From contig CP059258.1 in NCBI GenBank assembly GCA_013693795.1, positions 4,519,120-4,527,389 on the forward strand: a stretch of 8,270 bases of DNA, read 5' to 3'. The position numbers and the translations under genes were made by a program. Each line of letters starts with the position of its first letter. Position 1 is the first letter of the stretch. The stretch comes from Anaerolineae bacterium. GTDB taxonomy: Bacteria; Chloroflexota; Anaerolineae; SSC4; Amarolineaceae. The notes beneath the pieces were generated by a model. That model made no database searches. It was not told the origin of the DNA and was given only the letters and a program-made list of their open reading frames with translations. Below, piece after piece: positions 1-5,940 of this stretch.

Positions 1-504
1 CTTGCTGCTGGCCGAGGGCCATTGAACGAGGAGGAGGGACTGAGCCTGGGGCTGCAACTGGCCGAGCTGCTGCAAGCTTTGCACCAACAGATCGGACGCA
101 CCTACACCGACTTCAAGTTTGAGAACCTGTGGTGGCACGAGGGACAGCTCAAGGTTACCGACTGGAACGTGCTCAGCGAGCGCGGGCAATTGGATCGCGT
201 CTCGATCGACCTGTTGCGCGCCAGCCGCTATCTCTACCACATCCTGACCGGCAGTGACGCCCGCGAGCAGGGCGGCATTGTGGTGACCCCTTTCATGCGG
301 CATCCGCGTTGGGCAACCCTCAGCATCGCCTGCCAGAACGCGCTGCGCAAGGGGCTGCACCGCTATCCTGACCAGCGCTATCAGTCGGCGCAGGAGATGG
401 TCGAAGCCTTGCAGCAGGTGCAAGGCTATTGGCGGAACGCCCCGGACAAGCTGCTGCTTTCTGCGCAACGACGGGTCGTGGATTACCACCGCACCACCTT
501 CTGA
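1..504 (+). CDS. Protein kinase C-lobe, 5' partial, atypical motifs
   Basis: This piece covers a Ser/Thr-kinase-like C-lobe. An alphaE-type helix (LAELLQALHQQ) leads into the catalytic loop YTDFKFEN at 103-126. It keeps the catalytic Asp (109), Lys (115) and Asn (124) but has YTD in place of HRD. The DFG position reads DWN (160-168), so the metal-binding Asp is kept. The alphaF segment DLLRASRYLYHILTG starts at 208, only about 16 residues after that Asp, so most of the activation segment and the APE motif are missing. The final helix has the usual YPDQRYQSAQEM pattern, with the structural Arg at 376. A frame change near 18 (LLLAEG in frame 2, then PLNEEEG in frame 1) suggests one lost C in GGGCC and a gene that begins upstream. 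Activity is plausible because D-K-N and the second Asp remain. The last residues before the TGA at 502 are probably out of frame. Confidence 0.75.
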   Translation, partial: LAAGRGPLNEEEGLSLGLQLAELLQALHQQIGRTYTDFKFENLWWHEGQLKVTDWNVLSERGQLDRVSIDLLRASRYLYHILTGSDAREQGGIVVTPFMRHPRWATLSIACQNALRKGLHRYPDQRYQSAQEMVEALQQVQGYWRNAPDKLLLSAQRRVVDYHRTTF

Positions 505-562
505 ACAGACCCAGGAGATGCTGGACGTGCTGCGCAGGCGTGAGACGCGGGCGATCGCTTGA
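467..562 (+). CDS. Short linker piece between the kinase lobe and the helical region
   Basis: Frame 2 is open here and gives a Ser/Pro-containing linker (TTAPPSEQTQ) followed by a charged helix (EMLDVLRRRETRAIA), ending at a TGA at 560-562. It fits better as the continuation of the kinase piece than the frame-1 tail that ends at 504. The TGA overlaps the TTG at 559 (TTGA). It could therefore be a true gene end with a coupled start, but the number of frame breaks nearby makes a lost base more likely. Confidence 0.45.
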   Translation, partial: NDGSWITTAPPSEQTQEMLDVLRRRETRAIA

Positions 563-942
563 GTTCGACCGATCAGGGGCAACTGGACGTTCTCTGGAAC
601 ACCGTCAACAAGGGCCTGAGCGAAGAAGAAAACGCCTTGAAGATAGGGCGGCACCAGTTCAACGGCGGCTCCTGGCAGGAGGCTGTGAAGTGGTTTGCGC
701 AGGCCGTGGGCGATAACCCCTGGGATCTGGCGGCCTGGCGCTGGCGTGAGGCGGCCCAGGCCGGTCTGGTGACCAGCGAGTACCAGGGCTACAAAGACGA
801 CGTTGCCGCGGGCGTCGACGCGCTGAACAATCACGAGTTTGAACGCGCCGAACAACTCCTGACCCGCCATGGGATTCCGGCCCTCAGCGGCCTGGCGGCC
901 GAAGCGCGCTGCGCCGCCTGCTGCAAGAGGGGGTGCGGCTGA
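559..942 (+). CDS. TPR-like helical fragment of the kinase gene
   Basis: Frame 1 encodes amphipathic helices. A TPR-like unit spans about 658-739 (FNGGSWQEAVKWFAQAVGDN, then PWDLAAW), with the small/aromatic pattern and closing Pro of a TPR. A second helix pair begins at ALNNHEFERAEQLL. A TTG at 559 could serve as a start, but no convincing ribosome binding site precedes it, so it is read as internal. From about 905 the frame gives Cys-rich residues unlike the rest (ARCAACCKRGCG). Restoring one G near 907 joins it to frame 3 as AEARLRRLLQEGVRL. Confidence 0.6.
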   Translation: MSSTDQGQLDVLWNTVNKGLSEEENALKIGRHQFNGGSWQEAVKWFAQAVGDNPWDLAAWRWREAAQAGLVTSEYQGYKDDVAAGVDALNNHEFERAEQLLTRHGIPALSGLAAEARCAACCKRGCG

Positions 943-1165
943 CCACCCAGGGCAAGGCGCTGGTCGACCAGGGTCAAGACGACACGCCTGAAGCCGACAA
1001 TATCTTCAAACGTGCGCAAGGAGCGTTCTTGAATGCTGCCGACGCGCTCAAGGCTGTGACGCCAGAGGACTATCGTCAGCAGTTGCAGCGGGACCCTGAG
1101 ATCGGCGATCCGGCCCGGCGCGGCCGGGAGCTGGTCGACCAGCGGCGCGGCCGCGCCGAGGCCGC
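906..1165 (+). CDS. Helical fragment of the kinase gene
   Basis: Frame 3 continues the helical region with LRRLLQEGVRLTTQG, then KRAQGAFLNAADALKAV and TPEDYRQQLQRDPEIGD. The GTG at 933 is an in-frame Val, not a convincing start. The same frame stays open to 1814, but beyond about 1165 it becomes Arg/Gly/Pro-rich, as expected of an out-of-frame reading of GC-rich DNA. The helical style resumes there in frame 1. No separate function is recognised. Confidence 0.55.
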
Positions 1166-1525
1166 GCCGCCTGCGCAGCGCCGAGGACAAGGCGCGGGCT
1201 GGCAACTGGCTCGGCGTCGTACAGGATTTGAACGCCGGCCTGGAGGCTGTGCCTGGCGAAGTGCGCCTGCTGAAGGCCAGCCTGGACTACGGCCAGGAGC
1301 AACTGCGCAGCGGCCAGCCACAGGTTGCCAGCGACCTGTTGGCGTTGGCCAGTCGCTACGACGATGCATCCGACATCCGCATCTGGTGGCGCGCGGCCGC
1401 GGGCGTGGCCGCGTGCAGCCAGTTGTTGGGCGAGCACCAGTGGGCCGCGGGATTGGGTGTCCTGGATGCGACGATAGCCTTGCCGTTGGCCGGTTTGGCC
1501 GACGAGGTTCGCAGCGCCGTCGCCG
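1165..1525 (+). CDS. Helical/TPR-like fragment of the kinase gene
   Basis: Frame 1 resumes the repeat region with RRLRSAEDKARAGNWLGVV, followed by QDLNAGLEAVPGEVRLLKA and GQPQVASDLLALASRY. The unit CSQLLGEHQWAAGLGVLDA resembles a TPR helix pair. TTG or GTG starts such as that at 1216 are possible but have no ribosome binding site. After about 1525 the frame turns Arg/Gly/Pro-rich, and frame 2 takes over with RYSALDTALEPAAASA. Confidence 0.55.
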
Positions 1526-1528
1526 CCC

Positions 1529-2125
1529 CGCTACAGCGCGTTGGACACCGCCCTGGAGCCGGCTGCGGCCTCCGCCTCGCTGCCAGAGCTGCTGCATCTG
1601 CTGTCCAGGCCGGCCGCCGTCGCCAAACTCGATCCCAGCCTGGCATCCTGGGCGCGCCGTCGACCAGCGTTGGGCCGAGCTGGCTGCTGCCAACGTGGCA
1701 GCCAGGCTGCCGCAGCACCCCTGGACATGCTCGAACAGGCCAGGATCGCCCTCGAGGCTGCGCCTTCCGACGCTATCAAGGCGCAACTGGCCCAGCGGCT
1801 GGTTGAACCGCTGACCCAGGCCTTGAAGTTGGCGCCGGCCAGCGGCGAAGTCGACCAGGCGCATGAGGCATTGCAGCGGGCGGAACATTTGCTGAAGGCC
1901 AGCAGCGAGCTGGCGGCCAGCCCGTGGTCAGAGGCTGTCGCCTCCTACCGCGACGAGTTCGAGCAATCCCAGCAAGAGCGCCGCGAGGCCCGGTTCCAGG
2001 AGGACCAACGCCTGATCGAGAGCCTGATGAAGGCCGGCGACAAAACATCCCTGGAGCAGGCACGAATACGCCTGGACGAGGCGCAGAAGCTGACACCGGC
2101 CGGCAGCAGCCAGGCGGAGGGCTGA
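1529..2125 (+). CDS. Coiled-coil fragment of the kinase gene
   Basis: Frame 2 gives ALDTALEPAAASASLPELLH, then a charged coiled coil rich in Glu, Gln and Arg (SYRDEFEQSQQERREARFQE, LIESLMKAGDKTSLEQA). Between about 1657 and 1718 the good reading hops to frame 3 (VDQRWAELAAANVAARLPQH) and then back to frame 2 (LDMLEQARIALEAA). These are two compensating breaks inside this piece. The second is repaired by adding one C to CCCC. The piece ends at a TGA (2123-2125) that disappears if GGG at 2119-2121 was GGGG, giving QAEGLTILAKRLAQLED. Confidence 0.6.
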   Translation, partial: RYSALDTALEPAAASASLPELLHLLSRPAAVAKLDPSLASWARRRPALGRAGCCQRGSQAAAAPLDMLEQARIALEAAPSDAIKAQLAQRLVEPLTQALKLAPASGEVDQAHEALQRAEHLLKASSELAASPWSEAVASYRDEFEQSQQERREARFQEDQRLIESLMKAGDKTSLEQARIRLDEAQKLTPAGSSQAEG

Positions 2126-2237
2126 CGATCCTGGCAAAGCGGCTAGCGCAGTTGGAGGATCAGTTGCTTTCTGGCGCCGAGCGACGCGCACATCGAAACG
2201 CTGCTGGCCGGGTTCGATGAGCGCATGGCCCGGCGCG
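2119..2237 (+). CDS. Two short helical pieces of the kinase gene
   Basis: Frame 1 from 2122 reads LTILAKRLAQLEDQLLSG. The reading then moves to frame 2 at about 2177 with PSDAHIETLLAGFDERMARR. Both pieces are too short to call alone. They are supported only because they bridge the coiled coil before 2119 and the helix after 2239 in the same style. Confidence 0.45.
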
Positions 2238-2238
2238 C

Positions 2239-2517
2239 AGCGAGTCTGATTTTGCCGATCTGGACAAAGAGCCGACTGTGGCGCGAGGCCAGGCGCAGAG
2301 CTTGCAGGACAGCCAGTTGATCAACGCTGTTTCGGCCAAACTTACGATGGAGCAGGGCGTTCGGAGCCATCGCAACGAGGCGCAGCAACTGGAACAGGCG
2401 CTGGATGATATACGCACCCGGCTTGCTGCTGCCGAAACGCTGGTCGAAACGCCAGGCGGCGCGGCGGCCAAGGACAGCCTCTGGCGGGAGCGAATGCTGC
2501 GGCGTCGGATTTACTGA
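2239..2517 (+). CDS. Coiled-coil fragment of the kinase gene
   Basis: Frame 1 from about 2239 reads SESDFADLDKEPTVARGQAQ, then a helix (SLQDSQLINAVSAKLTMEQG) and a heptad-like coil (EAQQLEQALDDIRTRLAAAE). The last ten residues before the stop at 2515-2517 (RMLRRRIY) look out of frame. The natural continuation is frame 3 from about 2481 (LAGANAAASDLLTIHPGH). Confidence 0.55.
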   Translation, partial: SESDFADLDKEPTVARGQAQSLQDSQLINAVSAKLTMEQGVRSHRNEAQQLEQALDDIRTRLAAAETLVETPGGAAAKDSLWRERMLRRRIY

Positions 2518-4112
2518 CCATCCACCCCGGGCACAGCGATGCGGTGCAGGCGCAGCAGGAATTCAAACAGGCTGTAGGCGCGCTGGCGTTGCACCAGCGG
2601 GTGGCCTATGTCGAGACAGTCACGGACGAGTTGGGCGAGCCGTTGCAACGGTACCAACAGGCCGAGGCCTATTGGCGCACGGCTGAGCCGGAACGAGCTC
2701 ACCAGGCGTTGGAAGGCCTGCCGGCTGACTGGCGAGCGATGGTTCGAGTGCAGGCGCTGGCCGGGCGCATCGAGCAAGGCAGCCAGTTTCTGGCGGCCGC
2801 GCAGACGGTCAAGCAGAGCGACCCATTGGACGAACAGTTCGACCAGAAGCTGGCCGCGGTGTTGCACAGCGAGCCGCCGGCCGACTACCTGGCCAAGGCT
2901 GACCTCGCGGCCTGGTCTAAAACCAAACGCGCCGCCGCGGTGCAGGCGTGGAGCACCGACGGCGGCCGCAGCGCCAGCAAGGCGCCGCGGGCGCTGGCCC
3001 TGGCCGTGGCCGCCGACCAGGTCGTGCGCCTGGTCGACCGGGCGCAACAGGGTGGCCCATGGCCATCCGAGGGACCGCTGCCCAACGTGTCTGATTTTGT
3101 GTCGCGAGCATTGGCGCAAAAAGGCCGCAAGGATAGCTCACGCAGCCAGATCGACGCGCTGCTGCAAGAGCTGCCGCTGACGCCTCAGCCGGCCGCGCTG
3201 GGGCGTCAGGTGGGTACAGCCGCCAAGGAGCAGTTGGTGAGCGGCGGCCAGGAGCGACGCGCCCGTCTGCTCAAGGCGGTGGCCGCCGCGGCCAACGGCC
3301 TGATCCTGCTGGCGCTGCTGGCCGCGGTCGCTGGCTGGCTCTGGCCCGGCTTCCTGCCCAATAGCCGGCCCAGCCTGTTGGCCGCAGTCGGTACAGCCAC
3401 TGCAAATCCGCCAACGCCTCGAATTGAGCGGGCAACAGTGGTGGTAACAGTAATCGTAACAGCCACGCCCACCAACACACCTACAGCCACAGTGACGCCA
3501 ACAGAAACACTCACATTAACCGTGACGGAACCACCAGCCTATCGGGATATTGCTCGAATTCAAAAGCTGTTGGATGACATCAATGTTGCCTTGGCTTTGA
3601 GCGATGTTACGCCAGTGACTGACACGGTGACGATCACTGACGTGGTGGCAATCTTGGATGATGGCGATGCGAATGTCATCTTCAACACCGAAGGCATTCC
3701 TCAAGCTGAGCTAACTCCCGTGGACACTCTTGGAGTGCTTGATGGGATGCACTTCTTAGATTTGGCATCGTTTACAGGAAATGAGGCACCAGTCTATAAC
3801 TGGCCAATAGTGACATCAGTGCCAACAGGAACATATCGTCTACTGGTTTTCATTCCTAGCCAGCATAGCAACGTCGATGTTGACTATTCCGTTGAATTAT
3901 TACAAGCGGATGGTGAGATATCGCCCCTACCAATAGAGCAAAACGCAAAACGCCGGCTTGATCAAGAGAAATACAGCGATCAATGGATCAACCTTGGCCT
4001 GTTCGAGGTCACGAAGCCTGGCGATCTGCGGATCGTGGCTCAGGCTACCAAAGCAGGTCAAGCATCTTCGCAGGCTGCCTTCGACGCTGTGGCAATCGTC
4101 CGCTCGCAGTGA
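2490..4112 (+). CDS. Membrane-proximal helices, TM helix, Thr/Pro stalk and outer CBD-like domain of the kinase gene
   Basis: This is the longest unbroken piece (frame 3, more than 530 codons). Helical repeats run from ANAAASDLLTIHPGHSDAVQ to about 3260 and include the unit AEAYWRTAEPERAHQALEGL. A basic patch (GGQERRARLLK) precedes the only membrane helix in the window (NGLILLALLAAVAGWLW). A Thr/Pro stalk follows, then a domain of about 190 residues ending at 4112. That domain carries ILDDGDANVIFNTEG, GTYRLLVFIP, DQWINLGLFEV and FDAVAIVRSQ. These match in order the hallmarks of Golvesin/xanthan-lyase CBD-like domains: an opening acidic turn, the G-x-Y strand, the W-x-x-LG turn and the closing DAV strand. 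The GTG at 2544 is the first start-like codon in this frame, but the upstream in-frame helix argues against it. As a stand-alone product it would be a type II membrane protein. Confidence 0.7.
   Translation, partial: ANAAASDLLTIHPGHSDAVQAQQEFKQAVGALALHQRVAYVETVTDELGEPLQRYQQAEAYWRTAEPERAHQALEGLPADWRAMVRVQALAGRIEQGSQFLAAAQTVKQSDPLDEQFDQKLAAVLHSEPPADYLAKADLAAWSKTKRAAAVQAWSTDGGRSASKAPRALALAVAADQVVRLVDRAQQGGPWPSEGPLPNVSDFVSRALAQKGRKDSSRSQIDALLQELPLTPQPAALGRQVGTAAKEQLVSGGQERRARLLKAVAAAANGLILLALLAAVAGWLWPGFLPNSRPSLLAAVGTATANPPTPRIERATVVVTVIVTATPTNTPTATVTPTETLTLTVTEPPAYRDIARIQKLLDDINVALALSDVTPVTDTVTITDVVAILDDGDANVIFNTEGIPQAELTPVDTLGVLDGMHFLDLASFTGNEAPVYNWPIVTSVPTGTYRLLVFIPSQHSNVDVDYSVELLQADGEISPLPIEQNAKRRLDQEKYSDQWINLGLFEVTKPGDLRIVAQATKAGQASSQAAFDAVAIVRSQ
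3291..3353 (+). other. Membrane-spanning helix
   Basis: About 20 uncharged, mostly Leu/Ala/Gly/Trp residues (NGLILLALLAAVAGWLW) follow RRARLLK on the N-terminal side and give way to PNSRPS on the other. By the positive-inside rule the N-terminal kinase and repeats face the cytoplasm. It is the only such segment I see in either long gene. Confidence 0.8.
3393..3536 (+). repeat. Thr/Pro-rich extracellular stalk
   Basis: About 48 codons are dominated by Thr, Pro, Val and Ala, with a run of TP-type steps (TATPTNTPTATVTPTETLTL). At DNA level this is a loose, imperfect series of ACA/ACG/ACC codons. Such linkers typically hold a surface domain away from the membrane and may be glycosylated. They are frequent in Chloroflexota. 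Confidence 0.7.
3540..4109 (+). other. Extracellular domain resembling Golvesin/xanthan-lyase CBD-like fold
   Basis: The first part (AYRDIARIQKLLDDINVALA) is a short helix. The beta-rich part starts near 3630 (TDTVTITDVVAILDDGD). The family-like marks are ILDDGDA, the core strand GTYRLLVFIP (from 3828), the turn QWINLGLFEV (near 3981) and the last strand FDAVAIV (from 4080). In other proteins this fold is thought to bind polysaccharide or other cell-surface material, so ligand sensing is an inference. Base composition drops sharply: by hand count 42% GC at 3541-3600 and 40% at 3841-3900, against 82% at 2941-3000. Confidence 0.55.
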
Positions 4113-4131
4113 ACCGTAGGCATAGACAAAA

Positions 4132-4164
4132 GGTGGGCGCTTGTACCCTAACCAGGCGTCCGCC
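4132..4164 (+). terminator. Possible hairpin terminator after the kinase gene
   Basis: GGTGGGCGCT (4132-4141) can pair along its full length with GGCGTCCGCC (4155-4164): seven Watson-Crick and three G-U pairs, with a 13-base loop. It begins 20 bases after the stop codon. No T-run follows, so it may be a weak or atypical terminator, or only an RNA-stabilising stem. Confidence 0.35.
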
Positions 4165-4209
4165 GCAAGCTGAGGATGCCCTGACCAATGATTAGTTGGC
4201 ATGCAAATC

Positions 4210-4218
4210 TGATAAGAT
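4210..4218 (+). promoter_or_regulatory. Candidate extended -10 promoter for the second long gene
   Basis: TGATAAGAT fits the TGnTATAAT extended -10 pattern at the TG and at four of six hexamer positions. No good -35 box lies 16-18 bases upstream. It would give a leader of roughly 60 bases before the ATG at 4283. The gap 4113-4282 holds no other clear signal. Confidence 0.3.
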
Positions 4219-4272
4219 CATCTCTCAGGCGCGAGTTTGCCAACGCAGAAACTCCTGGCGAGGCCCTATTTT

Positions 4273-4276
4273 GGAG
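4273..4276 (+). promoter_or_regulatory. Ribosome binding site deciding the start at 4283
   Basis: GGAG sits six bases before the ATG at 4283. The upstream in-frame TTG at 4196 has no such site, and the residues between are not helical like the rest, so 4283 is chosen. Confidence 0.75.
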
Positions 4277-4282
4277 ACTGGC

Positions 4283-4775
4283 ATGAGCAATCATAACTCC
4301 CTGGAAGCTCTCAAACAGCAACTACAAGAAAAAGCCAAAGACTATTATCGTAACGGCAAGCCGGATCTGGGTGACAAGGTCTGGAAGGATATTGACACCC
4401 TGGAAGAGTGGGAACGACGAGGTTTCACAGGAGACACGCCGGTTGATCTCGCTCAGTATGGCCTGGAGCTTGCCGTGGCCGACGGGCCAGATGCACCGGA
4501 GGCGCCGAAGGAAGCCGAGGCTGCGCTCCCTGTCGACGCGCCTGGACCTGATGCCAGCACAGTTGTCGATGAGGTCGTCCGTCGTGAACAACTGCGACGG
4601 GAGGCGCAGGCCGCCAAAGCCCGCGGCAACTCGGTGACAGCCGCCGATAAGTGGCGGGAACTCCTGGCGATCGACCCCATGACACCGAAGCGCAAAGGGA
4701 GCCAACAATATGCCGCGGCCGCGGCCGATCAATCGCAGCGCAAGATGCTCAACGATCTGCGCCGCAAGGCCAGCC
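4283..4775 (+). CDS. N-terminal piece of the long helical protein
   Basis: Starting MSNHNSLEALKQQLQEKAKD, this piece has an opening helix, a Trp-containing helix (DKVWKDIDTLEEWERRGFTG), an acidic Ala/Pro linker (about 4470-4560), then a charged helix (EVVRREQLRREAQAAKARGN) and a TPR-like unit (SVTAADKWRELLAIDPMTPK). A good ribosome binding site precedes the ATG. The same frame stays open to 4906 but becomes Arg/Trp/Cys-rich after about 4775. One lost C (GCCCAG to GCCAG near 4770) would join LNDLRRKA to QPAISDLDEALRLARDLL in frame 1. Confidence 0.75.
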
Positions 4776-5238
4776 GGCGATCTCCGATCTGGATGAAGCG
4801 TTGCGTCTGGCGCGCGATCTGCTCACTTCGACGATGTTGGACGACGTCGCGCAGCGAGAGATCGAGAAACTGGAGGGTCAAGCCCGACACAAACGTTCTG
4901 TCTTGAAGGCCGCATCAGGTGAAGTCGATACCTTTGCGGCCGCCAACATGTTGAAAGAAGCGATTGCCAGGCTAGAAGGTTTTCTGAATCAAGGTCGTTT
5001 TGAGTATGAGGATCGTGATGGCAGTATCATCTCGACGTCTGACAAGCTGCGCGAATACAACCAAGAGTATGCTTCATTCTGCACCCAGAAGACTGCCGAG
5101 TATATCGAGCGGGCAGAAACCTCTTTGCCCTGGTTCCCCAAATCCGCGCTGCGTTTGTTAGATCAGGCTTGGGGCAGTTTCGACCGAGCGGATCCTTCTG
5201 TGCGCGAAGCTCGAGCAGCGCCGCATCGAAGTTGGTGA
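4768..5238 (+). CDS. Helical fragment of the long TPR-like protein
   Basis: Frame 1 reads QPAISDLDEALRLARDLL, then DDVAQREIEKLEGQARHKRS, ASGEVDTFAAANMLKEAIAR and a longer helical stretch with EYIERAETSLPWFPKSALRL. The true reading leaves this frame near 5204 (DPSVR), so the last ten or so residues before the TGA at 5236-5238 are probably spurious. An in-frame ATG at 4651 comes earlier but lies in the out-of-frame part. Confidence 0.6.
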   Translation, partial: GQPAISDLDEALRLARDLLTSTMLDDVAQREIEKLEGQARHKRSVLKAASGEVDTFAAANMLKEAIARLEGFLNQGRFEYEDRDGSIISTSDKLREYNQEYASFCTQKTAEYIERAETSLPWFPKSALRLLDQAWGSFDRADPSVREARAAPHRSW

Positions 5239-5509
5239 GCAGATCACGCGCTGGGAAACGGCTCAGGGCCTGGTGGCCCAGGCGGCCAAGGAGACAGATC
5301 CTCAACAACGCCTGGGGTTGTATATCGAAGCCCAGAGCCAGTACGATGGGCTGTTCAACATCAAGGAGTTGATCGAGGAGGCCAAGCGGGACGCTGCCAG
5401 CGCAGTCACTCACGACGTCAAAAACATCTATGCCGCAGCCCAACTGTTGCTAAGCCAGGGCCAGTTGGAGAACGCGCAACAAAAGGCCATGCAGGCGCGA
5501 GCGCGCTAA
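5207..5509 (+). CDS. Helical fragment of the long TPR-like protein
   Basis: Frame 2 continues with KLEQRRIEVGEQITRWETAQ, GLVAQAAKETDPQQRLGLY and NIYAAAQLLLSQGQLENAQQ. The last is a TPR-like unit with the G-x-x-x-x-A spacing. A GTG at 5271 is available as a start but lies inside a helix. The stop at 5507-5509 follows QARAR. Continuing in frame 3 gives ERAKQVRGASTELEGELARI. Confidence 0.58.
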   Translation, partial: KLEQRRIEVGEQITRWETAQGLVAQAAKETDPQQRLGLYIEAQSQYDGLFNIKELIEEAKRDAASAVTHDVKNIYAAAQLLLSQGQLENAQQKAMQARAR

Positions 5510-5789
5510 ACAGGTGCGGGGCGCATCGACCGAACTGGAGGGTGAACTTGCCAGAATCGATCAGCTCATGAGCGATATCGCCAGGACGGCCGGCCAGCAA
5601 CGACTGGTTGATGATGCAACGACAGCAGTGAACGAGCAACTACAAAAGCACGATTATCAATCGGCCGAACAGGTTCTGGCTGTGCTGCCTGAGGAAGTGC
5701 GAGCTATGCCGGCGGTCAAGGTGCTGGAGAACCGCATTGTGCTGGCGCGGCGGCAATCGCGTCTATCAAGTCGCCCAGCAGCGCTCTGA
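5499..5789 (+). CDS. Helical fragment of the long TPR-like protein
   Basis: Frame 3 reads ERAKQVRGASTELEGELARI, then DDATTAVNEQLQKHDYQSAE and QVLAVLPEEVRAMPAVKVLE. The span 5628-5698 is a TPR-like unit. After about 5750 the residues turn Ser/Arg/Pro-rich, and frame 1 carries on with NRVYQVAQQRSEKGDFEG up to a TGA at 5808-5810. Confidence 0.57.
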   Translation, partial: ERAKQVRGASTELEGELARIDQLMSDIARTAGQQRLVDDATTAVNEQLQKHDYQSAEQVLAVLPEEVRAMPAVKVLENRIVLARRQSRLSSRPAAL

Positions 5790-5940
5790 AAAGGGCGATT
5801 TTGAGGGGTGATCGAGCTGGGTGTACCCGATGCGGAGAATGTATCCGCCGTCAGAACAGGAGACGATCAAGAGAAAACTGAACAGAGGTTTCTACAGCTC
5901 GACGAGCGCAGCCTCAAGCTGCGCCAGCGCTCAAGGCTGG
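5755..5940 (+). CDS. Two short pieces bridging the long TPR-like protein
   Basis: Frame 1 at 5755-5807 encodes NRVYQVAQQRSEKGDFEG. From 5808, frame 3 encodes VIELGVPDAENVSAVRTGDD, then QEKTEQRFLQLDERSLKLRQ. Restoring one G to GGGG at 5805-5808 fuses them (FEGVIELG). They link the helices on either side in the same style. The frame-1 ATG or GTG starts near 5821 give Ser/Arg/Pro-rich residues and are probably not used. Confidence 0.48.

Larger units (their letters stand above)
1..4112 (+). pseudogene. Receptor-like protein kinase with TPR/coiled-coil middle, one TM helix and an outer CBD-like domain; frameshifted, 5' partial
   Basis: The whole stretch reads as one gene when about 12 single-base frame changes are allowed, near 18, 440-480, 557, 905, 1165, 1527, 1655, 1718, 2119, 2174, 2236 and 2480. 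In order it encodes a kinase C-lobe (about 19-420), a long Ala/Gln/Glu-rich helical region with TPR-like units (about 560-3260), a positively charged stretch RRARLLK followed by one hydrophobic helix (3291-3353), a Thr/Pro stalk (3393-3536) and a beta-rich domain up to the TGA at 4110-4112. The positive-inside rule puts kinase and repeats in the cytoplasm and the C-terminus outside. About 1370 codons are visible and the kinase N-lobe lies upstream. The breaks look like base-calling errors in GC-rich runs, but a decayed gene cannot be excluded. Its partner and ligand are unknown. Confidence 0.72.

Noticed and set aside
1180..1814. Second part of the frame-3 open frame that starts at 933
   Set aside because: Composition turns to Arg/Gly/Pro/Gln with no helical pattern, while frames 1 and 2 carry the repeat style. 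Only about 1658-1720 of it fits as coding.
1076..1888. Long minus-strand open frame (270 codons), and similar ones at 2511-3119 and 831-1205
   Set aside because: The translations are Arg/Gly/Pro/Ala-rich without domain patterns, which is typical of the shadow strand in high-GC genes. The + strand reads as helical protein over the same bases.
3435..3530. Tandem DNA repeat or CRISPR-like array
   Set aside because: The periodic look comes from Thr and Pro codons of the stalk. There are no equal-length units or spacers, and no CRISPR repeats elsewhere in the window.
4196..4243. Inverted repeat TTGGCA (4196-4201) / TGCCAA (4238-4243)
   Set aside because: The arms are only six bases with a 36-base gap, so chance is a sufficient explanation. 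It is not claimed as an operator.
4196..4282. Upstream in-frame TTG start for the second long gene
   Set aside because: No ribosome binding site precedes it, and the extra residues are unlike the rest. The ATG at 4283 has GGAG at ideal spacing.
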